Assembly (NCBI GenBank): GCA_000775715.1
Contig: JRWQ01000007.1
Span: 124,001 to 188,000, forward strand
Origin: Vibrio tubiashii
GTDB taxonomy: Bacteria > Pseudomonadota > Gammaproteobacteria > Enterobacterales > Vibrionaceae
DNA length: 64,000 nucleotides
Direction: 5' to 3'
In this document: piece by piece, positions 18,331-26,503 of the stretch
How positions within the stretch are numbered: position 1 is the stretch's first letter
Layout of the letters: every line of letters begins with the position of its first letter
The notes under the pieces: model-generated
Databases searched by the model: none
What the model was told of the DNA's origin: nothing
What the model saw: the letters and a program-made list of their open reading frames with translations, nothing else
Program-made: the position numbers and the translations under genes

Positions 18331-19272
18331 TTATACCGAATCACCAAATTGTTTTCGGTACTGCTGCGGTGATACTCCGACCAAACGGCGAAAGTGGTGG
18401 CGTAGTGTGGTGGCGTTTTCAAAGCCTGCCATATTGGCTAATCGTTCGATAGAGTGAGGCTCGACTTCTAGCAGACCTTTTGCTCTTTCTACCCGCTGCT
18501 GAATGAGCCACTCTTTCGGTGATAGATTGAAACTGGCACGAAATTTCCTATCAAAAGTTCGTCGCGACATGCTTGCTTTTTCGGCTAGGCAATTGATGCT
18601 AATACTCTTGTCCAAGTTGCTGTTGGCCCAATCGAGCGCTGACGAAAAGTTGTTGGGCACTTCGAGTATTGGTGTATCGACAAATTGGGCCTGCCCGCCC
18701 AATCGGTGCGTGGAGACCACTAAGCGCTTTGCTACCTGATTAGCGATACTGTAGCCAAAGTCATGCCGAATTACTGCTAGTCCTAGATCAAGTGCAGCCG
18801 CGCTACCCGCAGAACAGCCGATGTTGCTGTCAAATATGTACAGTACATCGGGCTTGTAATGGACGTTAGGAAATTGATCACGAAAACTCTGTTCGTACAT
18901 CCAATGGGTTGTTGCCGTTTTACCGTCAAGTAACCCAAGCTTTGCTAGCAAAAAGGCACCGGAGCAGAGAGTAAGTACCCGTTTACCTTCTTTGGCAAAG
19001 CGGATGACTTCATGTTTTATTTTGCTAGGTACCTCGTAGTCCCATGTAGGCCAGCCTGGCACAACGAGCGTGTCGTACTCTTCGAGGCTATTTACCCATT
19101 GAGCGCTCAAAGTAATGTTACCAGTAGTGTGAATGTCCGAGCTTTCCAACGTAATGACATCAGTGTCGTACCATGAATCAAATTCAGGTCGTGGCAGTGC
19201 GAAGAGCTCGATGGCACATGACATTTCAAATAGTGTTACATGCTTGTGGGCAAGTATCGCGATGCGTTTCAT
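18331..19272 (-). CDS. GlxA/FtrA-type AraC regulator with DJ-1/PfpI domain
   Basis: The N-terminal ~170 residues form a DJ-1/PfpI-like domain with the nucleophile-elbow motif LTLCSGAFLLAKLGLLDGKTATTHW. The C-terminal ~100 residues are an AraC HTH pair (LAEKASMSRRTFDRKFRA and ERLANMAGFENATTLRHHFRR). FtrA and GlxA relatives regulate catabolic or stress genes. The gene is divergent from the rhodanese gene at 19394, the likely target. Length (313 aa) is normal. Confidence 0.88.
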   Translation of the reverse strand: MKRIAILAHKHVTLFEMSCAIELFALPRPEFDSWYDTDVITLESSDIHTTGNITLSAQWVNSLEEYDTLVVPGWPTWDYEVPSKIKHEVIRFAKEGKRVLTLCSGAFLLAKLGLLDGKTATTHWMYEQSFRDQFPNVHYKPDVLYIFDSNIGCSAGSAAALDLGLAVIRHDFGYSIANQVAKRLVVSTHRLGGQAQFVDTPILEVPNNFSSALDWANSNLDKSISINCLAEKASMSRRTFDRKFRASFNLSPKEWLIQQRVERAKGLLEVEPHSIERLANMAGFENATTLRHHFRRLVGVSPQQYRKQFGDSV

Positions 19273-19393
19273 CTCATTTCCCTATTTAAATGATACTGGC
19301 TCATTATTAACGATAATTGTCTTTTAAGCCAATTTATAAACTCAACTATAAGTAGCACTATGTATGTGAGCAATAGGTAAACAAGGAGAAGTT

Positions 19394-19789
19394 ATGACCA
19401 GTGCCGTATCTCGTGTACCCGCAGCAGAGAGCCAACAAGCTCTTGCACATTTTGAAACACTACTCAGGTTCGAAACCGACTGTTGGGATGTCCACCATGC
19501 CCTGACTAATGCTCTCCAAGACTTCGTTTTAGTCGATGTCAGAGGAGAAATCTTATTCGAACAAGGCCACATTGACGGCGCAATCAACATTCCCCAGCCA
19601 AGATTGAATGAAAAGCGCTTGGCTGATTATCCGCTCGATACCTTGTTCGTTGTCTATTGCGCAGGGCCACATTGTAATGGCACCGAGAAGGCGGCGATTC
19701 GGTTGGCAAAACTGGGGCGTCCGGTGAAGAAGATGATTGGTGGGGTTACTGGTTGGTTAGATGAGGGCTTTGAGCTTGTGCCTAGTTAA
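19394..19789 (+). CDS. Rhodanese-domain sulfurtransferase
   Basis: The 131-residue protein is a single rhodanese domain: VLVDVRGEILFEQGHIDGAINIP at 45-67 and the active-site loop beginning with Cys89 in YCAGPHCNG, then IGGVTGWLDEGF at the end. Rhodaneses transfer sulfane sulfur; a second Cys in the loop (Cys94) is unusual and could allow a disulfide or persulfide relay. AAGGAG precedes the ATG. It is divergent from an FtrA-like regulator. Confidence 0.88.
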   Translation: MTSAVSRVPAAESQQALAHFETLLRFETDCWDVHHALTNALQDFVLVDVRGEILFEQGHIDGAINIPQPRLNEKRLADYPLDTLFVVYCAGPHCNGTEKAAIRLAKLGRPVKKMIGGVTGWLDEGFELVPS

Positions 19790-19887
19790 GGAGGCGGGGA
19801 ACCCGCGGAAGAACGCGACAATAGGGCTCAAAGAACTATGCAGTCAACGCATAATTCATTTGTCTAAATGTCATTTGAGCCATTATG

Positions 19888-19917
19888 CGCGAGGCTCTAA
19901 ACTTCGCGATCTTTTTT
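19888..19917 (+). terminator. Possible weak terminator/attenuator
   Basis: CGCGA at 19888-19892 pairs with TCGCG at 19904-19908 and is followed by six T residues at 19912-19917. It lies between the rhodanese gene and the His-rich peptide gene and could end the former or attenuate the latter. The stem is short, so the call is weak. Confidence 0.35.
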
Positions 19918-19940
19918 AACCCATGCTGAGATAATGAATC

Positions 19941-20120
19941 ATGTTTTCTCAATCACTTTTTGCTCAGCTAGTGAGAATGACTTTGCTGCTCGCCTTATGT
20001 TTGGTTGCGGTTCACAACTCCCCTAAATTGCTGGAGCTGTTGGCAAAACAGGCAATTAACAGCGGTTGTCACCAAACTATGGGCGACGGTCACGACCATT
20101 CTCATCACCATCATCACTAA
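19941..20120 (+). CDS. 59-aa membrane-anchored His-rich peptide
   Basis: Reading from the ATG at 19941 gives a 59-residue protein. Residues ~9-26 (QLVRMTLLLALCLVAV) form one hydrophobic helix or signal anchor, and the tail is SGCHQTMGDGHDHSHHHHH with eight His and one Cys, a clear metal-binding composition. The stop is 9 bases before the ATG of the MFS gene, and the AAAGG ribosome site of that gene overlaps the stop. The ribosome site for the peptide itself is weak. It is probably a metal chaperone or sensor acting with the transporter; the function is inferred. No named family was recognised. Confidence 0.6.
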   Translation: MFSQSLFAQLVRMTLLLALCLVAVHNSPKLLELLAKQAINSGCHQTMGDGHDHSHHHHH

Positions 20121-20129
20121 AGGTTTGCT

Positions 20130-21341
20130 ATGAGCATTTTTCGATTTCCTCCAATAGTTTGGCTTGGGATAGCCATTCTAATCATTTGCCTAGGTATCAG
20201 GCAGTCTTTTGGTATTTTTATGATGCCAATTTCGGACTACTTTCAAACAGGTCGAGAGTTCTTTAGCTTTGCTATCGCACTACAAAACTTATTGTTCGGT
20301 GTCTTCCAACCGTTTGTTGGCATGGCAGCGGATCGCTTCGGTGCGAAGAAAATTATCATCGCTGGAGCAATCTCTTATGGAGTAGGCCTTTACTTAACAT
20401 CAGTGGCGGTTGAGCCGAGTATGCTTTACCTTTCGCTAGGAGTGCTAGTAGGGCTTGGACTGAGCGCGACCAGCTATGTGATCGTTCTTGGCGCAGTAGC
20501 TAAAGTGGTGCTAGCGCAGCATGCGGCGAAAGCGTTTGGCTTAACGACGGCAGCGGGATCATTTGGCATGTTTGCTATGATTCCGGGAGCGCAAACCTTG
20601 CTCAGTGACTTTGGTTGGCAAGGGGCGTTACAGGCTTTCGCTATGCTGTGTAGTGCCATGATTGCGTTTGCGCTATTTATGAAAAGCGGTAAGGCTTCAG
20701 CAACTCAATCTACTGGCAGTGCTAATGATGATAACCAAACACTTAAGCAAGCACTCAAAGAAGCATTCGCGCATAAAGGCTATTGGTTGATTCATCTAGG
20801 TTTCTTTGTCTGCGGTTTTCACGTGATGTTTATTGCGACCCACTTGCCAAGTTACCTTGCTGATAAACATTTATCTGCATCTACAGCAGCAATGGCGTTA
20901 GCTTATGTGGGAATCTTTAACATCTTTGGCTCCTATTTTTGGGGCGTAATGGGCGATAGATTCAATAAGCGCCATGTGATGTCTACGCTGTATATCGTTA
21001 GGACTATAGTCATCGGTGCGTTCATAACCTTACCTGTGACTGAACACACGGCAGCAATATTTGGCGCGGCGATTGGCTTTTGTTGGTTGGGTACAGTGCC
21101 TCTCACATCAGGCTTGGTTCGCCAGATCTTCGGCGCTAACTATTTGTCGACCTTGTATGGTTTGGTGTTCTTTACCCACCAAGTCGGTAGTTTCCTGGGT
21201 GCTTGGGCGGGTGGACGAATCTACGATTACTATGGCTCGTATGACCCAATTTGGTGGTCAACGGTTGCACTCGCATTCGCTGCCGCATTGATTCATTTGC
21301 CGATTAATGATCAGCCTGTTAGACGTATAGCAGCGGCTTAG
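20130..21341 (+). CDS. MFS transporter (oxalate/formate antiporter-like or YbfB-type)
   Basis: The 403-residue protein has about 12 hydrophobic segments. It shows the MFS motif-A-like segment GMAADRFGAKKIIIAG after helix 2 and its repeat GVMGDRFNKRHVMSTL in the second half. AAAGG lies 6 bases before the ATG. It follows the His-rich 59-aa gene in the same transcript. The partner hints at a metal or metal-chelate substrate, but the transporter itself resembles monocarboxylate/anion MFS carriers, so the substrate is open. Confidence 0.82.
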   Translation: MSIFRFPPIVWLGIAILIICLGIRQSFGIFMMPISDYFQTGREFFSFAIALQNLLFGVFQPFVGMAADRFGAKKIIIAGAISYGVGLYLTSVAVEPSMLYLSLGVLVGLGLSATSYVIVLGAVAKVVLAQHAAKAFGLTTAAGSFGMFAMIPGAQTLLSDFGWQGALQAFAMLCSAMIAFALFMKSGKASATQSTGSANDDNQTLKQALKEAFAHKGYWLIHLGFFVCGFHVMFIATHLPSYLADKHLSASTAAMALAYVGIFNIFGSYFWGVMGDRFNKRHVMSTLYIVRTIVIGAFITLPVTEHTAAIFGAAIGFCWLGTVPLTSGLVRQIFGANYLSTLYGLVFFTHQVGSFLGAWAGGRIYDYYGSYDPIWWSTVALAFAAALIHLPINDQPVRRIAAA

Positions 21342-21382
21342 TTGTGGTGTGGATTGACTCTTTTTCTGTTCATTTACGTATA

Positions 21383-21437
21383 TTGGACTTGACGAATTAA
21401 ATGCGTTCAACGCCGTGTTAGAGCACCCCAAGTCCAA
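21383..21437 (+). repeat. Inverted repeat in gap before photolyase gene
   Basis: TTGGACTTG at 21383-21391 pairs with CAAGTCCAA at 21429-21437 around a 37-base loop. Its role is unknown; it is part of a structured 5' region that also holds the hairpin at 21475. Confidence 0.45.
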
Positions 21438-21474
21438 TTGAAACAGATATCCCCTACTGTCTAAATTGTGCGCT

Positions 21475-21500
21475 GTTGGTTAAGATTCTGCTTAACCAAC
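21475..21500 (+). repeat. Perfect hairpin in photolyase 5' region
   Basis: GTTGGTTAAG pairs perfectly with CTTAACCAAC around ATTCTG. No T run follows, so it is more likely an operator or leader structure than a terminator. It lies about 70 bases before the photolyase start. Confidence 0.5.
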
Positions 21501-21567
21501 AAAGAAGTACGAACCAAATGGTGAGTTCATCAGTAAGTGGAACAGGGGTTGCCGTAAAGGAGAAACA

Positions 21568-23112
21568 GTGAAGTTTGATACCGTGAGGCTCATCTTAGGC
21601 GATCAGTTAAATCGTCAACATTCTTGGTTCCAACAAGTGGATGACTCAGTACTCTATATCATTGCCGAACTGCACCAAGAAGCAGAGTACACGCGACATC
21701 ACATTCAAAAACTGTGTGCTTTCTTCGCTGCGATGGAGACGTTTTCCCATGAGTTGCAAGAGGAAGGGCATCAGGTATTGCACTTAACTTTAGACGATAC
21801 CGTTCATTTTGATGACCTTTGCCATTTACTCAGCCGCTATGTAGAGGAGACTCAAGCTAAGTATTTTCAATACCAACGACCTGACGAATATCGCTTGGCG
21901 CAGATGCTTGATGGCTTCGTACTGAAAGGGTGCCAAATCGAGATGGTGGAAAGTGAACATTTTTTGTTGCCATTCAATGAGATTCACGACTACGTTTCCG
22001 CTGGAAAACACGTAGTGATGGAACACTTTTATCGCAAAATGAGGAAGCGATTTAACATTCTTATGGAAGATGGTAAGCCGTTTGGCGGAAAGTGGAACTA
22101 CGATGCGAATAATCGCAATAAGCTTAAGCCGGTGGATATAGAGCAGTTACCGATGCCTTTGATGTTCGACAATCCGATGAAACTGATTTTAGAACGATTG
22201 AAGCGGCACCGAATTATAACAATCGGACAATCTGTTGATAGCTTGCTGTGGCCAATTAATCGCAATCAAAGCTTATCTTTACTCGCCTATTTTTGCCAAG
22301 TTTGTTTACCTTATTTTGGTCAGTTTCAAGACGCAATGACTTCCCGACATAGCTCCAAATGGAGCTTATATCATAGTCGCCTGTCCTTTTCTATCAACGC
22401 AAAGATGCTTCATCCCATGGAAGTGATCAATGCGGCTTTGAGTGCTTATTCGGCAAATTCAGCGATCAATATTTCACAGGTTGAAGGCTTTATCCGTCAA
22501 ATTCTGGGATGGCGTGAGTATGTTCGAGCTGTCTATTGGGTCAACATGCCCAACTATTCGCAGTTGAACCATCTTGAGGCGGAGAATGCGTTGCCGGAAT
22601 TTTTTTGGACAGGTAAAACGAACATGGCCTGTATGAGTAATGCGATCGGGCAATCACTCGATTACGCCTATGCACATCACATTCAGCGCTTGATGGTGAC
22701 AGGAAACTTCTGTTTGATTAGTGAAATTAACCCAGGCCAAGTAGACGATTGGTATCTAGGTATTTATGTGGACGCGATTGAGTGGGTTGAGATGCCTAAC
22801 ACCAGAGGTATGGCGCTGTTTGCTGATGGTGGCATTGTTGGTACCAAGCCTTATGCAGCCAGCGGTGCTTACATCAATAGGATGAGCGATTACTGCAAAG
22901 CGTGTCACTATGACGTGAAATTGAAAAGTGGAGAGAAATCTTGTCCGATGAATAGCTTGTATTGGCGCTTTATGGTTAAACATCGAGAGGAATTAGCCAA
23001 GAACCCTAGAATTGGGGTTATTTATCGTTCTTGGGATAATCTCGAACATATTCAGCAGCAAGAGGTACTCGAAACAGCGCAACAATACCTTGGCCATTTG
23101 GATCGCTTATAA
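21568..23112 (+). CDS. FeS-type bacterial cryptochrome/(6-4) photolyase
   Basis: The 514-residue protein has the photolyase-related fold of the FeS-BCP clade. Cys355, Cys443, Cys446 and Cys459 fit the four cluster ligands; the C-x2-C-x12-C spacing is the same as in Agrobacterium PhrB. The motifs ILGWREYVRAVYW and GIYVDAIEWVEMPNTRGM are FAD-site segments. The family repairs (6-4) photoproducts in DNA with light, using FAD, a lumazine-type antenna and a 4Fe-4S cluster; V. cholerae has an active relative. The start is GTG with AAGGAGA before it. Confidence 0.93.
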   Translation: MKFDTVRLILGDQLNRQHSWFQQVDDSVLYIIAELHQEAEYTRHHIQKLCAFFAAMETFSHELQEEGHQVLHLTLDDTVHFDDLCHLLSRYVEETQAKYFQYQRPDEYRLAQMLDGFVLKGCQIEMVESEHFLLPFNEIHDYVSAGKHVVMEHFYRKMRKRFNILMEDGKPFGGKWNYDANNRNKLKPVDIEQLPMPLMFDNPMKLILERLKRHRIITIGQSVDSLLWPINRNQSLSLLAYFCQVCLPYFGQFQDAMTSRHSSKWSLYHSRLSFSINAKMLHPMEVINAALSAYSANSAINISQVEGFIRQILGWREYVRAVYWVNMPNYSQLNHLEAENALPEFFWTGKTNMACMSNAIGQSLDYAYAHHIQRLMVTGNFCLISEINPGQVDDWYLGIYVDAIEWVEMPNTRGMALFADGGIVGTKPYAASGAYINRMSDYCKACHYDVKLKSGEKSCPMNSLYWRFMVKHREELAKNPRIGVIYRSWDNLEHIQQQEVLETAQQYLGHLDRL

Positions 23113-23208
23113 CGATTTTTCCAGCCGTTTTAGGTATAAAATTCAATGGTAAACCATCGGATTAAGAGTAGTATGTGAGATACTTTTTTAGTCAACTATT
23201 TGGATAAC

Positions 23209-23937
23209 ATGCTCGTTGAATGGATCACGCCTGAAGCTCTCACTGCTGCGTTTTTAATCTTTGTTGGTTCGTTTGTTCAAACCGCGATAGGCTTTGGCTT
23301 GGCCATTGTTGCAGCGCCATTACTTTTTCTAGTCTCTCCTGACTATGTGCCCGCACCTATTTGTTTAGTCGCGCTATTTATATCCTTGCTCAATGCGTTT
23401 AAGCACAGGGCAAGTGTCGAAATTGGCGGCCTGAAAATGGCGTTGATCGGTCGAGTTCCCGGGTCCATCGCTGGTGGCTTGCTGTTGGTGATGGTGTCGA
23501 CGGATTTATTGGCTCTTTGGCTCGGTTTTTTGGTGTTGTTTGCTGTAGCCGTCAGCCTGCTGCCAATTAGAGTTGAACCAACTCCAATGCGTATGGGTAT
23601 CGCGGGCTTCTTTTCAGGTTTCTTTGGTACGAGTTCTGCGATCGGCGGTCCACCGATGGCGCTGCTTCTTCAGCACCAAGAGGCCAATCAGCTACGCGGA
23701 AACCTGTCTGCGTTCTTTGTCTTTAGTTCGATCATTTCGTTAATAGTCCAGATGCCGGCGGGTTTTTTAACCTTGCATCATCTCTGGATAACGGTGCCCT
23801 TAATCCCAGCAGCTTGGGTTGGATATAAGCTAGCTATGATGACAACCCAATCATTGCCGAAAGAGAAAATTCGCATTGGCGCTTTGCTACTCTGTTCCAT
23901 TAGTGGAGCAACGGCGGTGTGGCAAGGCCTAAGCTAA
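23209..23937 (+). CDS. TauE/SafE-family membrane transporter
   Basis: The protein (~242 aa) has about eight hydrophobic segments with the family repeats VGSFVQTAIGFGLAIVAAPLL near the start and GFFSGFFGTSSAIGGPPMALLL near the middle. The family moves small organic or sulfur anions such as sulfite or sulfoacetate. I chose the ATG at 23209; a TTG nine bases earlier is possible. It precedes the ABM gene by 34 bases, so they may be co-transcribed. Confidence 0.87.
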   Translation: MLVEWITPEALTAAFLIFVGSFVQTAIGFGLAIVAAPLLFLVSPDYVPAPICLVALFISLLNAFKHRASVEIGGLKMALIGRVPGSIAGGLLLVMVSTDLLALWLGFLVLFAVAVSLLPIRVEPTPMRMGIAGFFSGFFGTSSAIGGPPMALLLQHQEANQLRGNLSAFFVFSSIISLIVQMPAGFLTLHHLWITVPLIPAAWVGYKLAMMTTQSLPKEKIRIGALLLCSISGATAVWQGLS

Positions 23938-23971
23938 CCGCCCCCTGTTCATCTTACGTTAAGGAACAACT

Positions 23972-24265
23972 ATGATACTGGAAGTCGCAATCTTAGATGT
24001 GAAGCCTTCTTTGGAGGAGGAGTTCGAGCAGAATTTCGCTCAGGCCCAAGCTATTATTTCAAGTATGCAAGGATACGTTTCACATCAATTGCAACGTTGT
24101 GTTGAGAAACCCAATCGCTATGTCTTGCTAGTCAATTGGCAAACGCTAGCAGATCATGAGCAAGGTTTTCGACAGTCGGCGGAATATCAGGAGTGGAAAG
24201 CACTTCTACACCATTTTTATGACCCATTCCCAACCGTAGAGCATTACCAAGCGGTCTACGGTTAG
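23972..24265 (+). CDS. Antibiotic-biosynthesis-monooxygenase (ABM) domain protein
   Basis: The 97-residue protein is a single ferredoxin-like ABM fold: MILEVAILDVKPSLEEEFEQNF, a central RYVLLVNWQTLADHEQGF and a tail ending FPTVEHYQAVYG. Such proteins act as small cofactor-free oxygenases or heme-degrading relatives; here the role is unknown. AAGGAAC precedes the ATG. YccF starts 16 bases after its stop. Confidence 0.87.
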   Translation: MILEVAILDVKPSLEEEFEQNFAQAQAIISSMQGYVSHQLQRCVEKPNRYVLLVNWQTLADHEQGFRQSAEYQEWKALLHHFYDPFPTVEHYQAVYG

Positions 24266-24281
24266 CTTAAGGAGAAAGACT

Positions 24282-24710
24282 GTGCTTAGAGTTTTAGGAA
24301 ATATTATCTGGTTCCTATGTGGTGGCGTAATTATGGGGCTGATGTGGTGGTTCTTTGGATTACTGGCGTTTATCAGTATTGTTGGTATACCTTGGGGGCG
24401 TGCCTGTTTCGTGATGGGGAACTTTTCGTTCTTTCCATTTGGCCAAGAAGCGATTGCCCGTGATGAACTGACCAAAGAAACAGACATAGGGACAAGCCCG
24501 CTCGGTATGGTAGGTAATATTATTTGGTTCTTGTTAGCAGGAATCTGGTTAGCAATCGGCCATATCATGTCTGCGGTGGCCTGTTTTGTTACCATTATCG
24601 GGATTCCCTTCGCACTTCAGCATCTTAAGCTGGCGTATATCTCTTTAGCGCCAATCGGCAAGACGGTAGTACCGAAAGAGCAAGCAGCAATGGCGAGATA
24701 TTCGAAATAA
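24282..24710 (+). CDS. yccF: YccF-family inner membrane protein
   Basis: The protein contains the two YccF repeats: LGNIIWFLCGGVIMGLMWW with ISIVGIPWGRACF, and VGNIIWFLLAGIWLAIGH with ITIIGIPFALQHLKLA. It has about four membrane segments. The start is GTG (GTGCTTAGAG) with GGAGA before it. The family has no firm function; it is often near transport or stress genes. It ends a short cluster with TauE/SafE and ABM. Confidence 0.9.
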   Translation: MLRVLGNIIWFLCGGVIMGLMWWFFGLLAFISIVGIPWGRACFVMGNFSFFPFGQEAIARDELTKETDIGTSPLGMVGNIIWFLLAGIWLAIGHIMSAVACFVTIIGIPFALQHLKLAYISLAPIGKTVVPKEQAAMARYSK

Positions 24711-24717
24711 ATCTATT

Positions 24718-24738
24718 AAGCCCTAAGTGGGCTTTATA
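24718..24738 (+). terminator. Weak terminator after yccF
   Basis: AAGCCC pairs with GGGCTT around a 5-base loop, with only a short T/A tail. Confidence 0.4.
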
Positions 24739-24854
24739 TGCCTATCTTAAATAACCATAAGATATATAAGACTATTTGCTAATTGATTGTATTTAATAGT
24801 TGTCGGTAGTATAGCTAGACGTTGCTGCCCAAATGATAAAAGATAACTAAAAAT

Positions 24855-25664
24855 ATGATACGTCAGTCGAGTAAGCTTAGTAGCGTGGCGCTCGCTTGGT
24901 TGGGGCTACTATGGTCTGTTCCTTCTCTTGCTTCGCCCGTTCAATTAGATCTCTACACCCAAGAATTTCCGCCACTACAAGTCCAAGTGGATCAGCAGGC
25001 GGAAGGGTATGTGGTCAAATTTGTTCAATCCGTTGTGGAACACGCCTCGAAAAGTCTGCCAATGGAGATCGCAGACGTTCATTTTGTTCCTTGGAAACGA
25101 GCACTTCGCACCACTAAAGAAAACGCCAACACGCTATTCTTTTCTCTTTCTCGTACCGCTAGTCGAGAAAAGAGTTATCAATGGATAGGTCCTGTTTCCC
25201 CTTATGAAGTGGCGATTTATCGTCATTCAGATGGACCTAGTTTTGTCCCGAACGGCATACAAGATTTAAAGAACTTTAGTTTCGCTGCGCAAATCGCTAG
25301 TAGCTTTGAAGAGTTGGCGAGAGGAAAGGGGTTCAATAACATTATTCCGGTTAATTACGGTAAGGTGGCTTTTAAACTCTTGCATGCGCATAGGGTTGAT
25401 TTTGCGCCATTCGTCAAATCCAGTTATTTCTACCGAGTGGAACAGTACGGCTATGACCCTCAGGAGTTTGTTGAGGTGATGAAGGTTGATGAGCTGTGCA
25501 AAGAGCTTTGGTTGGTGACGGGAAATAAAACCTCTCCAGAAGTGGTTGGCGCGTTGCGCGATAGTTTTGAAGAGCTAAAAAGCAGAGGTGTGCTCGCCCA
25601 ACTTATAGAAAACTATAAACCTGACAGCGAGATCATGGTCAGGTATCGCAGTGCAATGAAATAG
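24855..25664 (+). CDS. Periplasmic solute-binding protein (SBP_bac_3-like)
   Basis: A signal peptide (about residues 1-26, ending SLASP) precedes a type-3 solute-binding fold of the short form found in many copies in Vibrio. Recognisable segments are HFVPWKRALRTTKENANTLFF and SRTASREKSYQWIGPVSPYE near the middle. No permease or ATPase lies next to it, so it may feed another transporter or a sensory protein. The substrate is unknown. A strong terminator follows. Confidence 0.8.
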   Translation: MIRQSSKLSSVALAWLGLLWSVPSLASPVQLDLYTQEFPPLQVQVDQQAEGYVVKFVQSVVEHASKSLPMEIADVHFVPWKRALRTTKENANTLFFSLSRTASREKSYQWIGPVSPYEVAIYRHSDGPSFVPNGIQDLKNFSFAAQIASSFEELARGKGFNNIIPVNYGKVAFKLLHAHRVDFAPFVKSSYFYRVEQYGYDPQEFVEVMKVDELCKELWLVTGNKTSPEVVGALRDSFEELKSRGVLAQLIENYKPDSEIMVRYRSAMK

Positions 25665-25670
25665 ATAGCA

Positions 25671-25704
25671 AGAGGCTAGGGTCAACAGATTCTAGCCTCT
25701 TTTT
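25671..25704 (+). terminator. Rho-independent terminator
   Basis: AGAGGCTAG pairs perfectly with CTAGCCTCT around a 12-base loop, followed by T residues. It separates the converging solute-binding genes. Confidence 0.85.
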
Positions 25705-25711
25705 GTGGTGA

Positions 25712-26485
25712 TTAAAGGGCTTCGCCGTAGATATCAAAAGAGAAATATTTAGCAGCGATCTTGTCGTAAGTACCGTTTTGGCGAATGGTCTCAATCGCTT
25801 GGTTAAACTTCTCTGCGAGTGCTTTGTCGTTATGACGTAACGCTAGGGCAGTGCCTTCGCCGATATAAGCTGTATCTGTTACCGCTTCGCCCACGAAATC
25901 AAAACCTTTGCCAATATCTTTCTCTAAAAAGGCAAGCGCAAGCTGATCGGCGTTACCAAATGTTAGGTCGAGTCGACCATTGCCCATGTCGATGTAGACT
26001 TCGTCTTGTCCTGAGTAGCGTTTGATTTCGGCGACGTCAGAGAATTTTTCGGTAACGTATCTATCGTGAATAGTGCCGCTTTGCACGCCAATTACTTTTC
26101 CTTTTAGACCTTCCTTAGTCAGTTGAATACCACTGTTGGCCTGCGTGACAAAACGCGCTGGAGTTTGATAGTACTTATTGGTGAACAATACCTTCTTCTT
26201 ACGCTCTTCAGTGATGCGCATTGAGGCCATAATGACGTCTGACTTTCTCGCTAGCAGACTGGGGATCAGTGAATCCCAACCTTGCGAAACCCAGGTGCAT
26301 TGTAATTTTGCTTCTGTACACAATGCGTCTGCGATTTCGATATCAAACCCAACGGGGGTTCCACTTGCGTCCTTATAGTTGAATGGTGGATAAGTAAAGT
26401 CTGATGCCAACCTAACTTCTTTAGCAATCGAAGGCGCCGACAATAGCGCAGCGGCGCAAGCAAAGGCACTAAGCAATTTGTTCAT
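25712..26485 (-). CDS. Basic amino-acid-type ABC solute-binding protein (HisJ/ArtJ-like)
   Basis: A signal peptide (~21 aa) is followed by the classic type-3 binding domain: YPPFNYKDASGTPVGFDIEIADALC at the start and SLLARKSDVIMASMRITEERKKKVLF. The family binds Arg, Lys, ornithine or His. It lies 18 bases downstream of the hisC paralogue and is in one operon with it. No permease or ATPase genes follow. The link with a His-like aminotransferase suggests, but does not show, an amino-acid substrate processed by it. Confidence 0.86.
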   Translation of the reverse strand: MNKLLSAFACAAALLSAPSIAKEVRLASDFTYPPFNYKDASGTPVGFDIEIADALCTEAKLQCTWVSQGWDSLIPSLLARKSDVIMASMRITEERKKKVLFTNKYYQTPARFVTQANSGIQLTKEGLKGKVIGVQSGTIHDRYVTEKFSDVAEIKRYSGQDEVYIDMGNGRLDLTFGNADQLALAFLEKDIGKGFDFVGEAVTDTAYIGEGTALALRHNDKALAEKFNQAIETIRQNGTYDKIAAKYFSFDIYGEAL

Positions 26486-26503
26486 GTGTAATATCCTTAT
26501 TAT

